64,000 bases of DNA from Brachypodium distachyon (GCF_000005505.3 NC_016131.3:36791001-36855000), one strand, 5' to 3'; shown: positions 22,171 through 34,909, counted from the first letter of the stretch. The notes: generated by a model not told the origin, from the letters alone. A program made the numbers and translations.

Positions 22171-24807
22171 TGGGCGCGTCATTTCCGCCCTGGCTACAAC
22201 GGCGAGGCGCTGGAGAAGGTCCGGCATGCGGTCGCCTCCAACTTCAACGGGCACGGGGAGACGCTGATCTTCCTGGCGAGCGTCGAGCACCAAGACAACG
22301 ACTTCCGGGTGTTCGTGCACTTCCTCCTCACCGGTCTGGTGCCGCCATTCTCGCTATTCCTCCACGCACTGATGGAGTCTTACCAGCTGCGGGTGGCGCA
22401 GCTTCACCCCACGTCGTTGTTCCTCCTCGCCACCTTCCCGTTCCTCTGCGAAGCATTCGTGGGGGTGATGCCATCGGTGGGGCTCTTCCGCCACTACTTC
22501 TACCGCCGCATTGATAATGCGAAGGCGATGTCGTCGGGGCTGGTGTTCCGCGCCTGCGACCAGATGAAGTCCGAGTTCATCGTCCGGTCGGGGAAGAAGA
22601 TTGAAAAGGAGTGGCGGGGCGATTGGTGCTGGGTCCGAGTGGAAGACCCACAGGAGTTCATCCTCTCGCCCACGGAGCTGCCGCAACCCCAAAACGGCTG
22701 GCAAGACAGGTACCATCGTGACGCCGATCTCCTCCCCATCGTGGAGAAGATCAAGGCGCTGCGGCTAGCAGGGCTCACCGACGTGGACGTGGCGTGCACC
22801 ATCATCCACCGGCGTATAGCGCCGCTTCAACTACGCTCCCGGCTTGCGTGGATGTACACGGGCCCCAGGGACAGGACATGCCTCCAGTAGGATGGCGTGG
22901 ACTTGGAGACCCTCAGGACGTGGGTGAGCAGAATCTCTAGCGAGACCTTCCAATCAACAAAGTTCTCGCCGGGGGTCTCCTCCCTTCATGCCGGCATTGC
23001 GGCGCTCAGCAACATCGCCGGCGCCTTCCCGCCCTGTAACGAGTGGGGGTTGATGGACGACACCCCCACTCGGGCCCCGTGCGCTCCCCTGCAAGCACCC
23101 CGCGAGAAGCAGGTGCTCGAGGAGAACGGGGGCGGATCCGAGCCCCGCTGGCCCTCCCTCCAGTCGCTGGATGACGAGGTGGGCCAGGCAGCAGCGTCCC
23201 CTGAAGTCGTCGCCGTGGACGACGACGATGAGGACAGCGACAGCGCGCCCCTGATCGTGCGGAGATCAAGGGCGTTTGCAACGGCTGCGGTGGTCTCCTC
23301 GACGGCAACATCCGCCCCAGCAGCGGCCACCAACCTCGCGGCGGCGCCCGCTTCAGGGGCGCCCGTCGGTACCTTGGCGGCGTCCGCAGCAGCCGGGGTC
23401 GCCCGAGCTTCAGCGGCGGCCCCCGCCCTAGTGGCGGCCGCCAGCACCGTGGCGGTAGCCGCTCCCGGGGCGCCCGTCGGTACTCCGGTAGCGCCCGCGG
23501 CGGCATCACTGCCGACTTTCGTGACACTCCGGGTCATGGCGACCCCGCGGGCGCCTACGGCGCTGCCCGCGTCACGGTGAAGGACAGCCGGATCCCCTGG
23601 AACAAGTGGGCGACCCCCTGCACAGCCCTATATCGGTAGCGGGGGCTTCGTCATCCTCGGCTGCTCTCCCCCACACCGACCTCGGCACCCTCGCCGGGCT
23701 TGCTTGGAATCCTATCACTTGGGATCCGAGCATCTTCGAACGGGGGCACCGGTTCCTGGACGTCGTCAGGGACCAACAACAAGCCTTCGTGACCTCTTTC
23801 AACGAGGTGAGGGAGCACCACACCGTCGCCAAGAACCAACTCGGCGAGGTGCGGGAAGCCGTGGAGAAGGAGCGGCAAGAGCTCTCCCAGCTGCGCGAGA
23901 AGACGTGCCTCGCCAGGGAGGAGGCGCGCCTCGCCCAGCAAGCCTTGGAGGACGCCGAGGAGCCAGTGGTCCTGGAGGCCGAGCTCCACCGGCAGCTGGA
24001 GGCCCAGCGCACGAAGCTTCAGGGGGAGCTGGACTCGATGGCGGCAACCCTCGAAGCAACCAGGAAGGAGCATGCCGGGGTGCTTGCGACGGCCCAGGCC
24101 CGGCTGGACGAGAAGAGCGACCTGATCGCCAACTACCACGGCGAGATTCAGGGCCTTCGCATCATGCTGGAGGTGCAAGTCAAGGCCACCGAAGATGCGG
24201 TGGGAGCAGCGGCCTGGCACGAGCTCCAACTTGGCTCCCCAAATGACAGAGCGGCCAGGCTTGAGACCGAGCTGGCCGCCGTCCGGGAGGAGATCGCCAA
24301 GGCAGGCAACGAGATCGCCGTGAAGACCGCGGAGCTTGCGGCGATGGAAGACAACGTCCGCAAAGCTAAAAAGGCCGCGCACGACGCTTGGCTCCATCAC
24401 GACACGCTGACCGGGCAGCGGCAGATAGAAACCGAGAAGCTGCTGAAGATCGCCCAGGCGCTGCGCGATCTGCTGCCCAAGTTCGAGCTGCAGGCCGCGA
24501 CGGTGACGGCACGGACGTCTCCACTTTGATTCCCTTCTTCTCCGACTTGGTGGGGAAGCTGGGGGCGCTTGACGTCTGGATCGCCAACTGCGCGCGGGAG
24601 GTTGCCGAGACAATCCTCCCACGGATTCATCTCCGGGACCCGGAGTTTCCCTTCGAGTCCCTATTGGACGCTTGGTCAGACAGCGAGGACGAGCCCATGC
24701 ACACCCAAGTAGTGCACGAGTTCGTCGACGAAGTGGTGAAGCGGATGCAGATGAAGCCGGAGCCCGAGCCGTCCGCCGAGCCCCCGGCCGAAGACGCCGG
24801 CAACTAG
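22171..24807 (+). pseudogene. Antisense ORF of Tat-L (putative gypsy-type transposon protein with coiled coil), broken
   Basis: The ORF lies between integrase and 3' LTR, on the strand opposite to the element's pol. The open frame from 22171 contains a globular domain (about 22189-22890) with the motif series GYNGE, PPFSLFLHALMESY, HPTSL and GVMPSVGLFRHYFY. I recognise this as the family annotated as putative gypsy type transposon (PF04195). A TAG at 22888 interrupts it. The same frame continues to 23580 with a VNxxL-like then acidic DDDDED stretch, PLIVRRSR, and an Ala-rich region. The frame then shifts. A coiled coil follows (about 23750-24500) and the last frame ends at 24807 in a Glu/Pro tail. 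At least one stop and two frameshifts make it non-functional here. Function is unknown. The same protein is read antisense in the right-hand Tat copy. Confidence 0.75.
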
Positions 24808-25869
24808 TTGCCGCAGCCCCCAGCCGTCCTTGCTGCTTTACAATGTATGTTCCTTTGTTTGTCCTTTCCTGCAAGTGTGGCGCTTGGCGCCGTTTGAACA
24901 ATTATCTTCCCATTAGTTTGTGTAATCGTTCGACACTTAGACTATCAAGTTCTTTAGCTTGTTCAATTTCTTGTTCTTTGTTCCCGGTGCTGTCTCGCGG
25001 GGCGGTCCTACTAGCCTTTGCATGTTTTGCCTTGTGTTGCAGGGGACTTGCGCGCCTTACCCTTGACCAGACCAGGGACCCGGGACGGACCTGCGGTGCC
25101 GACCGGGGGTCAAGCGGTAGCGCGGAGCCACTCCACTTGCGGGGTAACTACTCCAAGCCGTGCCCTCTCGGGACGGACCCGGGAAGCCACACTGGGAGCG
25201 CACTCCCCCCGCAGGTGTCCTTCTAACACTCCAGCTACGCACAGGATCCGGGGCCACAACCGGCGAGACAGCGCTCAATTACGGTCAGTTCTTAGCGGGT
25301 TCAACGTTCATGTTCAAGCACTTAGCTTTTTCGTCCAGTCCGATGCTTCGGGATGCTTGCCGGAAAAGTGCGCCTGGAGCACTGCCTTAGTAGGGACCCA
25401 TCCGCGGGTACCTATTCAAGGAAATCTGCTTTGAGGGATGTGGCAAGAACGCCGAGGCAGGATCGCCGCCAGCGGCGAGCACCAACAACGATGCTACCCC
25501 TGCGCTCATGCCGCAACCCTCGCCTTCAGCGGGGAAACCTTGGCCTAAGAGGACTCCGCCCCGGGAGCTGCCGCAAGACGGCTATAACGTCCTCACCGCC
25601 AGCTGCACCTCACCTGGAGCGGCACGCGCGGGTGGAGAGGAAGTTATAGCCTCGCTACCCGTGGACGGACTCGCCTCTCGTGATAATGACGGAGTCCCTG
25701 CTGGGGAGCTCGTCCCGAGGGGTGCAGCAGCCCTCGCTACCCGGGAGCAAAACTGCTCGAGGGCCGTGGCAGGGACGCGATGATGGGCCGGAACGGGCGG
25801 CAGGCGCCGGCACCGGCGCCATCACAGCGTCCTCGCAACGACCCGCGCCTGAAAAATGAGGCTCTCTCA
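24808..25869. other. Tat-L spacer between antisense ORF and integrase
   Basis: Non-coding spacer, related in style to 34910-36229 of the right-hand Tat copy. No supported gene. Confidence 0.5.
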
Positions 25870-26275
25870 AGGGGAATGCGGCCGGGACACTATGATGGTG
25901 CACCCGTCGGCGCAAGGCGTGGATGGCATGCACCACCATAGTGTCTCCGCGGCAGCCCCTGCTCCTTGCGGAGGTGTCTTATGGAAGGATGCGGCAAGGG
26001 CACCCGTCGGCGCCGGGCGCTGATGGGATGCACCACCACAGTGCCTCCGCGGCAGCCCTCGCCCAGGAGCCTCCCGCGGGAGGAGGCGCGGCAGGGGCAC
26101 GGTGGCAGTGCACCTGTCGCTGCAGAACGCTGATGGCATGCACCACCACCGTGTCTCTACGACGCCCCTCGGGGTGGACTTGATGTGGCGATGCGACAAG
26201 GGCGCGATGGCAGTGTACCCGTCGGCGCTAAGCGGTGATGGTATGCACCACCATCGCGCCTCCGCGGCACCGCCC
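25870..26275. repeat. Degenerate ~100-bp tandem repeat in the Tat-L spacer (about four units)
   Basis: The block cacccgtcggcgc recurs at about 25901, 26001, 26111 and 26217, each followed by tgatgg-atgcaccacca and ctccgcggca. Spacing is 100, 110 and 106 bp. Each unit carries a small inverted repeat (tggtgca / tgcacca). Only about one unit is seen in the right-hand Tat copy (about 35650-35720). Confidence 0.75.
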
Positions 26276-27192
26276 GCCTTAACAGCCCCTCTCTTGGCTT
26301 CGCTCGGAGCCGTTCCATGGCTGGGGCGTGCCTTTTATAGGCGCGGGGGAGGGGCTTGCCACCGCGTGCGACGGATCAGCGCGGCACCCGTGGCATCCCT
26401 CCCTTGAAATGTAGTACAATCCCGCCACCCCGCATGCCAAGCTGTTGTGGTACACGTGGCGGCGCCCTCCCGAGTCAGGAGCCTGGGAGTGCAGTGAGTC
26501 CCTTGTGTTGCGGTCGTCCCGCACCACACGGCACCGCTGCATGCCGCGGCCCGTGGGCATTACAGTGCATAAGATTCCATCTTTTCCTGCAGGTTAGATT
26601 CTTACCAGGCCCGAGGTGCTGCAATTTTTTTTCGAAATTCACGAAAATACACAAAGCAACATGGATAACCTCCTGCCTCCCAGCCCCCGGGCACAGAAGG
26701 GTCGAAGCCAAACTTGGATGTGAGCATTTCATTTCCCAGGCACAACGACTGCGCGGTGCACGTTGCGGGGAGCTCGGCAACTGCACGTCGCGTGATGCAC
26801 GTTGCGGGAAGCCCACCAACTGCATGTCCCATGCCGGAACGATCCGGCAACGAGTTTATGTTTTCGAGGCTCCAGTAGCCCCCTGCTGACAACCAAGTAT
26901 GGAAAGACACTTTTGTGCACCTACAGCAGGAGAAGGAAGAACATGTGAATAAGCAAGGCAACTTTAAAGCTCGGGAACGAAACACTTATCTTTATTCACA
27001 ATAACCAGTGGTTTACACACGGGGGCTGCCCGGCTACACTAGTTCGAGAGGTATGCATCGGCGGCATGACCTGAGGGTCGGGCTCCGCCGCTTCACGGGT
27101 AGACCTTGCGCAAGTGCTCAATATTCCAACTATTTGGCACCGGCAGCCGTCTTCGGGTTCCAGCCGGACAGCCCCCGGCCTGGTCACCTGCA
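26276..27192. other. Tat-L spacer and 3' flank of integrase
   Basis: Non-coding. On the minus strand its part near 26890-27000 matches the sequence after the integrase gene at 35050-35110. Apparent ORFs on both strands have no recognisable domain. Confidence 0.5.
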
Positions 27193-29260
27193 CTACCCGG
27201 AAGGGCCCTCCCATTTCGGAGTCAACTTGTTCCCGGCCTTCGTTCCTTGTATCTGGTGCAGGACAAGGTCTCCATTCTCGAGCCCCCGTGGACGGACTCG
27301 CCTCTCGTGATAATGACGGAGTCCCTGCTGGTAGCGCGCAGCTCGCACAGCAGCCCGGCATCGAAGCTCTTTGATGAAGTTTAGATCATCGACCCTTTGC
27401 TCGTGTTGGCTGGTGTTGCCGTACGCGCGTACTCGGGGAGATCCGTGCTTGAGCTCGAGGCGCAGCACCGCTTCTACCTCGTAGACAAGGGCGAAAGGAG
27501 TTTCGCCCGTTGCCCGACTAGGTGTGGTCCTGATCGACCACAGCACGGGCTGGAGTTCTTCGACCCAGTGTTTCCCGTGGCCTTTGAGCTTGTCAAAGGT
27601 TCTCGTCTTGAGCCCTCGCAGCACTTCTGCGTTGGCTCGCTCCGCCTGCCCGTTACTCCTTGGATGAGTGACGGACGCGAAGTGCAACTTAGTGCCCATG
27701 CCTTCGCAATAGGCCTGGAACACTGCGCTTGTGAACTGTGTGCTGTTGTCGGTGATGATGCTGTTAGGCACACCAAATCGGCACACAATGCTTTTGAAGA
27801 ACTTGATGGCCGCCTAGGCGGTCACCTTCCACACTGGTTCCACTTCTATCCACTTGGAGAACTTGTCGATGGCCACGAACAGATATTCGTAACCACCAAC
27901 CGCTCTTCGTAGCTTGCCGACAATTTCGAGCCCCCAGACCGCGAACGGCCACGAGGAAGGTATGACATGTAGGGCCTGCGCCGGTTGGTTGCTCTTCTTC
28001 GAGTGGAACTGGCACGCCTCGCATATCTTCACCAGCTGCTCCGCATCGGCCAGGGCCATGGGTCAGTAGAAACCGTGCCGAAACGCCTTGCCGGCTAAAG
28101 CCCGGGAGGCCACATGGTGTGAACATGTGCCCTGGTGTATTTCCTCCAATAGTGCGCGCCCTTCGTCTTGCGGCACACAGATGAGCTTGACCCCGTTGGC
28201 ACGCTTGCGGTAGAGGTTTCCATCCACCACAGTGTACATCTTGGCTTGCCGCGCTACTCGTTCCGCGGCAACGTCATCTTCCGGGAGAGCCTCCCCGTTC
28301 AAGTAGCGGGCGATCTCCTCCGCCTAGGGAGGGATCCCTTCGGTTGCCGGAGGGGCGTCCCCGGCAGACGGCTCGGGGGCGACTGAAGGAGCCGCTTGCT
28401 TCTGACAAAACACCCCCGCCGGAGGCTTCTGGCGCTCTGCCGCCATCTTGGCCAGCTCGTCAGCAGCGAAGTTGTCGTTCCGCTTGACATGCACGAAATG
28501 CAAACCCTTGAACTTACGTTCTAGCTTGCGGACTTCCTCCACGTACCGTGCCATCTGCGGGCAGTCGTAGTCCTTGTTTACCTGGTTGATCACGAGCTGG
28601 GAATCCCCGCGAACAACTAGGCGCTTGATGTCGAGGGCGACCGCCGCCCGCAACCCGGCGAGCAAGCCCTCGTACTCCGCCGTGTTGTTGGTGGAGTTCG
28701 GGAAATCGAGCTGGACAGCGAACCTCAGCTGGTCCCCTGTTGGTGACTCGATGACGACCCCGGCGCCAGCTCCTTGGAGACTGAACGCACCGTCCAAGTA
28801 GAAGACCCAGTGGTCCTCGTCCAACTTGTCGGGCAGGCTGGTCTCCGGTTCATTCTCTTCCACGCTTGTTGACATCCATTCCGCGACGAAGTCTGCCAAG
28901 GCCGTACTCTTGATGCTTTTGGAGTTGGTGAAGTGGAGGTCGAACTCCGACAACTCCATCCTCCATTCGGCCACCCTCCCGGTGGCTTCATGGTTGGTGA
29001 GGGCCCGCTCAAGGCAGAATCCCGACAACACCGTGATGCGGTGCGCCTGAAAGTAGTGGCACAGCTTGCGGGACGCAAGGAGAATCCCCAGAAGGAGCTT
29101 CTGTACTTGCGGGTACCTCGTTCGCGCGTCGCGCAGCACCGTGCTAACGAAGTACACCGGGTGCTGCACCAATCGCTTCCGCGGTGCAGAAGCTGCCGGC
29201 TCGGGGGTGATCCCTAGGTCCGAGGCAGTTGCCGGGGGCTGCTGAGCCCCTTGCCCCACA
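27193..29260 (-). pseudogene. Tat-L pol 3' half: RNase H, second (archaeal-type) RNase H, integrase
   Basis: Read on the minus strand. The end of the retroviral-type RNase H ([10 protein letters not shown], then the stretch ending ALTNHEA) is followed by a second RNase H (about 28960-28400). Its acidic residues are YLDGA, TAEYEG, VRGDSQ and FAADELA. Dual RNase H is the hallmark of the Tat lineage. Integrase follows to 27193, with the finger CEACQ and core motifs WGLEIVG, ITDNSTQF and GQAERAN. The first catalytic Asp is replaced by Glu. Two in-frame stops (a TGA at about 28060, where the homologous copy has Trp, and a TAG at about 27814, where it has Gln) disable it. The upstream part is cut at about 29260, where a plus-strand fragment begins. 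Confidence 0.88.
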
Positions 29261-30650
29261 GCCAAGGGCCAGAAGCTCAAGAAGAAGGCCGCCAAGGTGA
29301 AAAGGCTGCCCCTCCAGGCCGGCGATGAGGAACGCACCGTCACTGTCGGTGCGAACCTCACCGCCAAATAGGAAAGCGCCCTCATCACTTTCCTCCGGGA
29401 GAATGCCGACGTGTTTGCTTGGGAGCCGTCGGACCTTCCCGGAGTCCCTAGGGAGGTGATCGAGCATCGACTCGCGGTGTGTCCGGACGCCCGCCCCGTC
29501 AAGCAGAAGATTCCCCGGCAAGCACAAGAGCGCAAAGACTTCATCAAGCAAGAGGTGGACAAGCTCAAGGCTGCGGGGGCTATCAGGGAAGTTTTGTACC
29601 CCACTTGGTTAGCTAACCCTGTAGTAGTACCCAAGGTGGGAAATAAACTTCACATGTGTGTAGATTTTACCGATCTCAACCGTGCATGTCGCAAGGATCC
29701 TTTCCCTGTACCCCGTATCGATCAAATAGTTGATTCCACTGCTGGGTGTGATTTGCTGTGCTTTTTGGATGCTTTTTCCGGCTACCATCAAATTAAGATG
29801 GCAGTCGAAGACGAGGAGAAAACGGCGTTCATCACCCCGGTTGGCTGCTACTATTATGCATGCATGCCTTTCGGGTTGAAGAACGCAGACTCAACATTCC
29901 AGCGCGCGCTGCGCGAGTGTTTGGGACCCCAGCTAGGCCGCAACATGGAGGCCTACATGGACAATATCGTCATCAAGTCAAAGCGCGGGGACTCGCTGAT
30001 TGATGACTTGCGGGAGACGTTTGATGACCTCCCCAGGATCAAACTCAAGTTGAACCCTAAGAAGTGCACCTTCGGTGTAGACTCGGGCCAGCTTCTGTGG
30101 GTTTCTTGGTTTCACACAGGGGGATACTAGCCAACCCACAGAAGATAGAAGCTATCGAGAAAATAAAGGCTCCCCGCAAGGTGAAGCATGTCCAGGCCTC
30201 AACGGCTGCGTTGCCGCACTGGGCCGCTTCGCCCTGCCTTTCTTCAAGGTGATGAAGAAGAAGGGTCCGATTGATTGGACCCCCGAGGCCGAGGCGGCGC
30301 TCCAGGATCTCAAGCAATACCTAAAGTCGCCACCCGTCCTCATCGCCCCCAAGTCGGGTGAGCCGCTGCTACTCTACCTAGTGGCGACTGACCAGGGGGT
30401 CAGCTCGGTGCTGGTTGCCGAGAGGGAGGAAAGACGTTCCGGGGACTGAGGCTGCAAGGCAGGGGGCTGAACGGCCCCCGGCAACCGCCTCGGACCCAGG
30501 GACCACCCTCAAGCCGGCAGCGTCGCCACCGCGCAAGCAGCTCGTGCAGCACCCGGTGTACTTCGTCAGCACGGTGCTGCGCGATGCCTGTACGAGGTAC
30601 CCGCAGGTGCAGAAGCTCCTGCTAGGGATTCTGGTCGCGTCCCGCAAGCT
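29261..30650 (+). pseudogene. Tat-M: reverse transcriptase fragment
   Basis: The plus-strand Tat pol begins in the protease-RT linker (a TAG is at 29368, just before the RT N-terminus). The RT runs from about 29400 with CVDFTDLNRAC, FLDAFSGYHQI and MPFGLKN. The polymerase motif reads YMDN instead of YMDD, so the enzyme would be inactive. A frameshift lies near 30100, after which VMKKKGPIDWTPEAE and YLKSPPVL mark the RT-RNase H connection. The frame ends at 30449. Remnants of the RNase H linker ([16 protein letters not shown]) continue to about 30650. There it is joined to an antisense-ORF fragment, so the rest of RNase H and all of integrase are missing. Confidence 0.85.
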
Positions 30651-32034
30651 GCCTGGGCGAGGCGAGTCTCCTCCCGCAATTGAGAAAGCTCCTGGCGCTC
30701 CTTCTCCATGGCCAGCCATGCCTCGCTGAGCTGGCTCTTGGCGATCGCGTGGTGCTCCCTCACCTGGTTGAAGGAGGTAACGAAGGCCAGCTGCTGGTCC
30801 TTGACAGCGTCAAGGAACCGGTGCCCCTGGTCGAAGACGCTCGGATCCCAAGTGATGGGATTCCAAGCTACCCCGGCAAGGGTGCCGAGGTCGGTGCTGA
30901 AGGTGGCGGCCGACGACGACGAAGCCCCCGCCGCCACCGTATGGCTGGGTGGGGGGTCATCCACTTGCGGCGGAGCATCCTGCTGCTCCTCCTCCGCAAC
31001 CTCCCCCTCACCCACGCCTGGGAACTGCGGGGCTGGTGGGGTTGCCGCGCCCCCGGCAGGGGCCGCCTCCTGCTGGGGAGCAGAAGAATCCGCGCCGGCA
31101 GCATCTGTGGCCGCGGGCGAGTCGCCGGATGCTGTTCCGGTGGCAACGGTGGTCGCCGCGGCCGCAGCGTCCGGCACAGCAGGGCTTGGTGCCTCCGGCT
31201 CCTCCGCCGTCCCCGTGACCACGACGTCGGAGTCAAGGTCAGTCACCGTAGCGCCCGCTTTCGGTGCGGGCGTGCTTGGGCCTGCAACAGTGGAAAGGGT
31301 GAGAATCGGGAAGCTAAATGAGTTGCCCAGAGGCAGACGCGGGGGCTCTGGATGAGTACCTTGCGGGGCCACTGGGCTTGCGGGGGGAGCCTCCCCCTCC
31401 TCCTCCGTCCCGGTAGTTGTCGCCGGGGGTTCTGTTGCGGGCGGAGCGTTGCCTGCGGAAAAGGAAGGTACAGTTGCAGGATTAACTGGCAAATGGAAGT
31501 GCAGGTAAGGAATTGGGGCTGGGTCGCCGGCAGGCGCGGCAACGGCGCCACTGGTCCCCATGTCGGCCGGGGCAGCGCCGCTGCCGGCGTCCGTACGTGC
31601 CTTTTTGCTTGGCACAGCAGGCGGAGAATCGCCTCTCCGCCTCTTGCCGGCGCCTGCTGACGAGTCAGCCTTCGGGGTGTTGCACCGGAGCGTGAAGCCC
31701 CGAAAGAGCCCTCGCGCGGGCGGGGCTGTTGGCACCCGTGGGGCGCCACGGGAACTGTCGAAGGGGCCGCCATGGTGTCGGCGGCCACGGCGGGTGGGGC
31801 CGCCGCCGCAGCCCCGGCGACTGCTGCTTGGGTAGGCGCCGCCGGGTCGCGGGCGGTCGCCGCGGGGGTACCGGCGGACGCCGCCGAGGGAGCCGCCGTC
31901 AGGGAGCCGGTGGCCGCCGCGAGGGCGGTTGCCGCCACAACCGCCGTGGAGGTAGCCGCGGCTGCTGCGCGCGCCCTTGATCTGCGCACGATCAGGGGCG
32001 CGCCGTCGTCCTCCTCCTCCTCCTCGTCATCCAT
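30651..32034 (-). pseudogene. Tat-M: fragment of the antisense ORF
   Basis: The minus strand encodes the middle of the antisense protein: an acidic stretch with PLIVRRSRA (about 32000), an Ala-rich linker, a nuclear-signal-like RKKA region, a long Pro/Ala/Ser region, then LGTLAGVAWNPITWDPS and the start of the coiled coil (KERQELSQLREE, near 30680). It matches the Tat-L copy at about 23220-23950. An intron-like gap at 31282-31359 starts GTACTC and ends GTTGCAG. The N-terminal domain and coiled-coil end are missing. It is antisense to the adjacent RT fragment, as expected for a plus-strand Tat element. Confidence 0.75.
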
Positions 32035-34909
32035 GCCTGCCCCACCCACACCAACGCCACCCACGACGCACAGGACCGCCGCACTCTCCAGACCATCAAG
32101 GAGAAGCGCGAGCAGCGCCATGAGGAACGCTGTGCTGCCGAGGCCTGGTTCAACTGCGGGGATATCAGGCACCTCTCCCAAGACTGCCCGAACAACCCTC
32201 GCAACGGAGCGGGCCGGGGCGGATGCCGGGGGAAGCGCCCGCTCCAGCTCACGCGTCAGCAAGGGCATGAAGATGAAGGACGAGGGTGCCAAGGTCAAGA
32301 AGGTGCCCCTGCATGCCGGCAACGAGGCGCGCACCGTTTCCATCGGTGCCAGCCTCGGTGACAAATAGGAAAGCGCCCTCATCGCCTTCCTCCGGGGGAA
32401 TTCTGACGTGTTCGCTTGGGAGCTGTCAGACCTTCCTGGAGTCCCCAGGGAGGTGATCGAGCATCGGCTGGCGGTGCGGCCAGACGCGCGGCCCGTCAAG
32501 CAGAAGGTTCGCCGGCAAGCACAAGGACGCAAAGACTTCATCCAGCAAGAAGTGGAGAAGCTCAAGAATGCCGGGGCGATCAGGGAAGTGGTGTACCCTA
32601 CTTGGTTAACAAATCCTGTTGTAGTCCCTAAGGCTGGGAATAAATTAAGCATGTGTGTAGATTTCACTGATCTTAATCGTGCATGCCCTAAGGACCCCTT
32701 ACCTGTACCCCGAATTGATCAAATAGTAGATTCCACAGCAGGTTGTGAATCTTTATGCTTTCTGGATGCCTTCTCTGGATGCCATCAGATTAAGATGGCA
32801 GTCAAAGATGAGGAGAAAACATCGTTTATCACCCCGGTTGGCTGCTACTGTTACACATGCATGCCTTTCGAGCTGAAGAACGCGGGCTCAACATTTTAGC
32901 GCACTTTGCACGAGTGTCTGGGACCCCAGCAAGGTCGTAATATCGAGGCCTACATGGATGATATCGTCGTCAAGTCGCGGCGCAGGGACTCGCTCGTTGG
33001 CAACCTACAGGAGACATTCGATAATCTCCGCAGGATCAAGCTCAAGCTTAACCCCGAGAAGTGCACGTTCGGCGCGGACTCGGGGCACTTGATGGGCTTC
33101 TTGGTATCTCACCGGGGAATCGAGGCCAATCCACAGAAGATCGAGGCGATCGAGAAGATGGAGGCACCCCGCAAGGTCAGAGACGTCCAGTGCCTCAACA
33201 GTTGCGTTGGAGCGCTCGGGCGTTTCATCTCAAGGTTGGGCGAGCGAGCCTTGCCTTTCTTTAAGGTAATGAAGAAGAAGGGCCCAGCCAACTGGACTCC
33301 CGAGGCGGGAGCGGCGTTCCAGGACTTGAAGCAGTACCTGAAGTCGCCGCCGATCCTCCTCACTCCCAAGCGGGGCGAGATGTTGCTTCTTTACTTGGCA
33401 GCAACAGATCAGGTAGTGAGCTTCGTGCTCGTTGCCGAGTGGGAAGAGCTAGTCCCAGGGGCTGAGACAAGGGGTCAGGGGGCTCTTGGCGATCCGGGAG
33501 AACCTCCGGCTATCGCCTCTGCCTCGGAAGCCGAGGGGCAGTCCACTCAGGCTGCCCCCCGCAAGCGGCTAGTGTAGCACCCCGTGTACTTCGTCAGCAT
33601 GGTGTTGCGCGATGCCCGGGTACGGTACCCGCAGGTTCAGAACTCGTGGCAACCTTAAGCCGGGAACCGCCGCCATAGGGCACGGATATTGTTCGTTACC
33701 TCAGGGACGCAACCCTCCCAGAAAAAGACGTTGCTGCGGAGCGAGTAGCCCGAAAAGCCAAGATGTACGCTCTGGTACATGGGGATCTCTACCGGAGGCG
33801 TCCAAACGGAGTTATGCTCCTTGGCGTGCCCCGGGAAGAAGAGCACACGCTGCTGGAGGATATCCATCGAGGCACATGTTCGCACCATGTGGCCTCCAGG
33901 GCACTAGCTGGAAAAGCATTCCAGCACGGCTTCTATTGGCCAACAGCCTTAGCCGATGCCGAGCAACTAGTCAAGACCTGTGAAGCATGCCAGTTTCAGG
34001 CCAAGAAGAGCAACCAGCCGGCGCAAGCCCTGCAAGTCATCCTGTCCTCATGGCCGTTCGCGGTCTGGGGGCTGGACATCATTGGCAAGATGCTGAGAGC
34101 TGTTGGCGGTTACGAGTATCTCCTTGTAGCCATTGACATGTTCTCAAAGTGGGTTGAGGTGGAGCCTGTGCGAGCTGTCACAGCGCAGGCGGCAATCAAG
34201 TTCTTCAAGAGCATTTTATGCCGGTTTGGTGTGCCTAACGGCATCATCACCGATAATGGCACACAATTCACTAGTGTGGTGTTCCAAGCTTACTGCGAGG
34301 ACATGGGCACTAAAATCCACTTTGCCTATGTCGCTCATCCGAGGAGGAACGGGCAAGTGGAGCGCGCCAACGCAGAGGTACTGCGGGGGCTCTAGACGAG
34401 AACCTTCGACAAGCTCAAGGGCCACGGGAAACACTGGGTTGAAGAACTCCAACCCGTGTTGTGGTTGATTCGGACCACACCAAGTCGGGCGACGGTCCAA
34501 ACTCCGTTTGCCCTCGTCTACGGGGCAGAAGCTGTGCTGCCCTTGAGCTCAAGCATGGGTCACCTCAGGTACGCGCGTACGGTGATGAGAGCCAACACGC
34601 GCAGAGGATTGACGACCTTAGCTTCATCGAGGAGATTCAATGCCGGGCTATTGTGCGAGCTGCGGCTACCAGCAGGGGCTCGGTCGTTATCACGACAGGA
34701 GACTCCGTCCCTGCGGGCTCAAGGTTGGCGACCTCGTCCTGCGCCGGATACAAGGAACGAAGGCCGAGAACAAGTTGACTTCAAACTGGGAAGTCCCTTT
34801 CCGGGTAGTGCAGGTGACCAGACCGGGGGCTGTTCGGCTGGAAACCGAAGAACTCTTGCCGGTGCCCAATAGTTGGAATATAGAGCACCTAGGCAAATTC
34901 TACCCATGA
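32035..34909 (+). pseudogene. Tat-R: gag zinc knuckle, RT and integrase with the RNase H part deleted
   Basis: The gag end has a knuckle lacking its first Cys (WFNCGDIRHLSQDC, about 32150). The PR region is missing, and a TAG at about 32367 precedes RT. RT has CVDFTDLNRAC, FLDAFSGCHQI and an intact YMDD (about 32955), but a TAG at about 32897 interrupts it. RT-RNase H linker motifs follow to about 33577, with a TAG in LV*HPVYF. Both RNase H domains are absent: the frame jumps near 33640 to the integrase N-terminus. Integrase from about 33680 keeps CEACQ, GLDIIG, ITDNGTQF and GQVERAN, so its D-D-E triad is intact. A TAG follows at about 34393, then frameshifts. The C-terminal part ends at 34909. 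Confidence 0.88.

Noticed and set aside
22986..23537. Ala-rich minus-strand ORF
   Set aside because: Complement of an Ala/Val-rich linker in the Tat antisense protein.
23651..24901. 416-residue minus-strand ORF
   Set aside because: Shadow of the plus-strand antisense-ORF coiled coil. Its composition is Leu/Arg-rich complement of Lys/Glu codons, and the homologous copies support the other strand.
25870..26275. CRISPR-like repeat array
   Set aside because: Repeats are ~100 bp, degenerate, without constant short repeats and unique spacers, and lie in a plant retrotransposon spacer.
27397..27912. 171-residue plus-strand ORF
   Set aside because: Complement of the integrase core, which is clearly coded on the minus strand.
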